DNA from: Planctomycetota bacterium
GTDB taxonomy: Bacteria; Planctomycetota; UBA8108; UBA1146
Length of the DNA stretch: 38,935 nt
Reading direction: 5' to 3'
Assembly: GCA_028825265.1 (NCBI GenBank)
Contig: JAPKAM010000013.1
Span: 1 to 38,935, forward strand
Shown: piece after piece, positions 37,090 through 38,935 of the stretch
How positions within the stretch are numbered: the first letter of the stretch is position 1
Layout: each line of letters starts with the position of its first letter
Notes under the pieces: model-generated
Database searches by the model: none
What the model saw: only the letters and a program-made list of their open reading frames with translations
What the model was told of the DNA's origin: nothing
Translations under genes and position numbers: made by a program

Positions 37090-37733
37090 GAGCCCGAGGA
37101 TCCGCTCGTGCGCTGTGCGAGGTAATTTCGAATCGCGACTCTGAAGCCGTGGATGATCATGTGAGTCATCACCATCTGAGCATCCTGGGCGGGCTGCATC
37201 TGGTGCACCTCGACGTGTAACGGATGGTCGACTAGGCCTCTCAATTCTCCGCCATCAAAACCGGTCATCGCTGCGGTCTCACACCCGAGTTGCTCGGCTC
37301 TTCTCATCGCAGCGATCAGGTTGGAGGAGTTTCCCGATCCGCTCATCGTCAGGACCAGATCTCCAGGACGGGCCCACTGCTGCACCTGTTCTAGGAAGAT
37401 TGAATCGAAATCGAGATCATTTCCAAGTGCGGTGATGATGGAAGGACTGTCATTGAGACACAGAACTCGCAGTCTCTTCGGCTCGGAGAAGGGGATCGCA
37501 TAGGTCGCGAGGTCCTCGGCCAGGTGAGTGGCCGTGGCTGCACTGCCGCCATTTCCGAACACCAGAAGCTGGCGATCCTCATGCCAAGTACGGATCACCC
37601 TGTGGGTGAAGCGAGCGACCGCCTCCGCATCAATTCGCTGCAGCGCCTGCTGGCTTTGAACGAGGTAACCGACCAGTTCCTGGTGGATCGCCTCGGGATC
37701 CGGCTCAAATTTTGAGAAATCGCTAGGTTCCAC
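37086..37733 (-). CDS. gmhA: Phosphoheptose isomerase-like SIS-domain protein (probable GTG start)
   Basis: 'LLVFGNGGSAATATHLAEDLATYAI', 'LVLTMSGSGNSSNLIAAMRRAEQLG', 'DAQMVMTHMIIHG'; GGGAGGAG before GTG at 37733. Confidence 0.8.
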   Translation of the reverse strand: MEPSDFSKFEPDPEAIHQELVGYLVQSQQALQRIDAEAVARFTHRVIRTWHEDRQLLVFGNGGSAATATHLAEDLATYAIPFSEPKRLRVLCLNDSPSIITALGNDLDFDSIFLEQVQQWARPGDLVLTMSGSGNSSNLIAAMRRAEQLGCETAAMTGFDGGELRGLVDHPLHVEVHQMQPAQDAQMVMTHMIIHGFRVAIRNYLAQRTSGSSGS

Positions 37734-37861
37734 TGGATCTCCTCCCGAGACTTGAGGATACATCTTCCAGGCTTCGTCTCCAGCCCAACGAGAGGAGCCC
37801 TTCGCCTGGCCCCTCTCCGGGGCTAGGATTCAGCCACTCCTTCGAACCAGAAAGGGACTCA

Positions 37862-38884
37862 TTGCTCAGCCTCTCCACCTCGCTGCTCCCTGAATCTCCG
37901 CTTTCCCTCGCCGAGCAGGTCTGCTGGCTCCTCGATGGGGGGATTCCAGGGATCGTGGTGGGAGCCGAGATCGATCGGGAGCGGCTCGCAGCCCTGGTTC
38001 AGGAGGTCGACGGTGCGGGCCACTGCGTGACCGCATTGGAGGCCCCTCGACCCCACTCCAGCGCCAGAAACCAGCACCCTCGCCAGCGCTGTCCTGCCCT
38101 GTCGGCCATCGAGGAGGCCGAACGCCGACTGGCCGTCGATTCACTGCTCGATGCACTAGAACTGGCCGATCGCTACCAGATCGCCCTGGTGGTGGTCTCG
38201 CCATCGCATCCAGGGGGGCACGATCCGACCGCCGACTGCCATCAGCTGATCACCGAGACGCAACTGAAAATCGACCGGGCCGGATCCCCTGACGACCCGG
38301 CTACGGCAGCCCAGGTCAAGCAGTGGGTCGATCAGCAACGCCAGCAATTGATGCGGTTGACCCGACCCGATGGGGCAGCCCAGCAGCGCCAGCAAAAAGC
38401 GCGTGATTCGATGCTGAGGAGTCTCGACACGGCGCTCGAGAGGGCCGCTGAGCTGGGAATCGCCCTGGCACTGCGTGAATCCGATCGAATCGGCGGATTC
38501 ACCGACCGGAGCGGATTCCTCGATCTATACCAGATCTTTCGTGGAGCTCCGCTACGATTCATGCCAGATCCCGCGGCTGCGGAATTGCTATCGACCCTAC
38601 TCGGTCTCAAGACGGTGACTCCGCTGCCTGAAGATTTAGAATTGATCGAAGGATGTTACCTTCGCGATCGACTCGACCTCTCCTTCGCCAACCTCGGCGA
38701 CGGGGATCTCGATCTTTCCCATCAGTTCGGAAACTATGGTGCGGAGGATCTGCGTATCATCGAGTTGTCGAAGGGCACAACCTCCCAACAGGTGAGAGAA
38801 GTGGCAAGCCTCTGCCGGGCCCTGGGTATCGACGGATCTCCACCGCCTCAGCCGGGAGATCCCTTCCCCATCATCGGAGGGTGA
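37862..38884 (+). CDS. Sugar phosphate isomerase/epimerase-like TIM-barrel protein (TTG start)
   Basis: 'SMLRSLDTALERAAELGIALALRESDRIGGFTDRSGFLDLYQIF'; AAAGGGA RBS-like before TTG. Confidence 0.55.
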   Translation: MLSLSTSLLPESPLSLAEQVCWLLDGGIPGIVVGAEIDRERLAALVQEVDGAGHCVTALEAPRPHSSARNQHPRQRCPALSAIEEAERRLAVDSLLDALELADRYQIALVVVSPSHPGGHDPTADCHQLITETQLKIDRAGSPDDPATAAQVKQWVDQQRQQLMRLTRPDGAAQQRQQKARDSMLRSLDTALERAAELGIALALRESDRIGGFTDRSGFLDLYQIFRGAPLRFMPDPAAAELLSTLLGLKTVTPLPEDLELIEGCYLRDRLDLSFANLGDGDLDLSHQFGNYGAEDLRIIELSKGTTSQQVREVASLCRALGIDGSPPPQPGDPFPIIGG

Positions 38885-38935
38885 TCCGCGTACGTGATCA
38901 TCGGACATGATCATCGGAGATGCGGATAATCTCAC

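Noticed and set aside
38893-38921. TGATCATCGGA direct repeat at the right edge
   Set aside because: Two copies only, truncated by the window end; no interpretable context.
1-38935. CRISPR arrays, IS elements, prophage, toxin-antitoxin or secondary-metabolite clusters
   Set aside because: No regularly spaced direct repeats, transposase, phage structural genes or biosynthetic core enzymes seen; the Xer-type gene looks like a housekeeping recombinase.

Overview
38.9 kb chromosomal window, probably from a planctomycete-like bacterium (inferred from secreted proteins with dockerin/EF-hand-like C-termini and a TPR protein fused to RpoA C-terminal domains). I support about 30 protein genes, two tRNAs (His-GTG, Thr-CGT), three terminators and several small repeats. 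Most genes are housekeeping: ruvA, pcrA/uvrD-like helicase, pabB, xerC/D-like recombinase, lpxA, dapF, purM, thiE, gmhA/gmhB. There is also a cluster of large secreted proteins. The most exciting signal is at 24772..25704 (minus). Two ORFs that the track reports separately are in the same frame and separated by one TGA. That TGA sits exactly at the first Cys of a thioredoxin CxxC motif (…VAYTIPG-U-ES-C-APALPSL…). It is followed by a potential SECIS hairpin with a GGUC apical loop. I read this as an unannotated selenocysteine (UxxC) thioredoxin-like protein fused to a second Trx-like domain. About 1.8 kb away is a glycosyltransferase resembling the SenB (TIGR04348) selenosugar synthase family, giving a possible selenium theme. 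Other leads: a TPR protein with duplicated RpoA-CTD, a shared C-terminal module ending in Cys-Pro on four secreted proteins, a three-hairpin intergenic RNA candidate, and a tightly coupled di-heme peroxidase operon. All family calls are from reading sequence; no database search was run.
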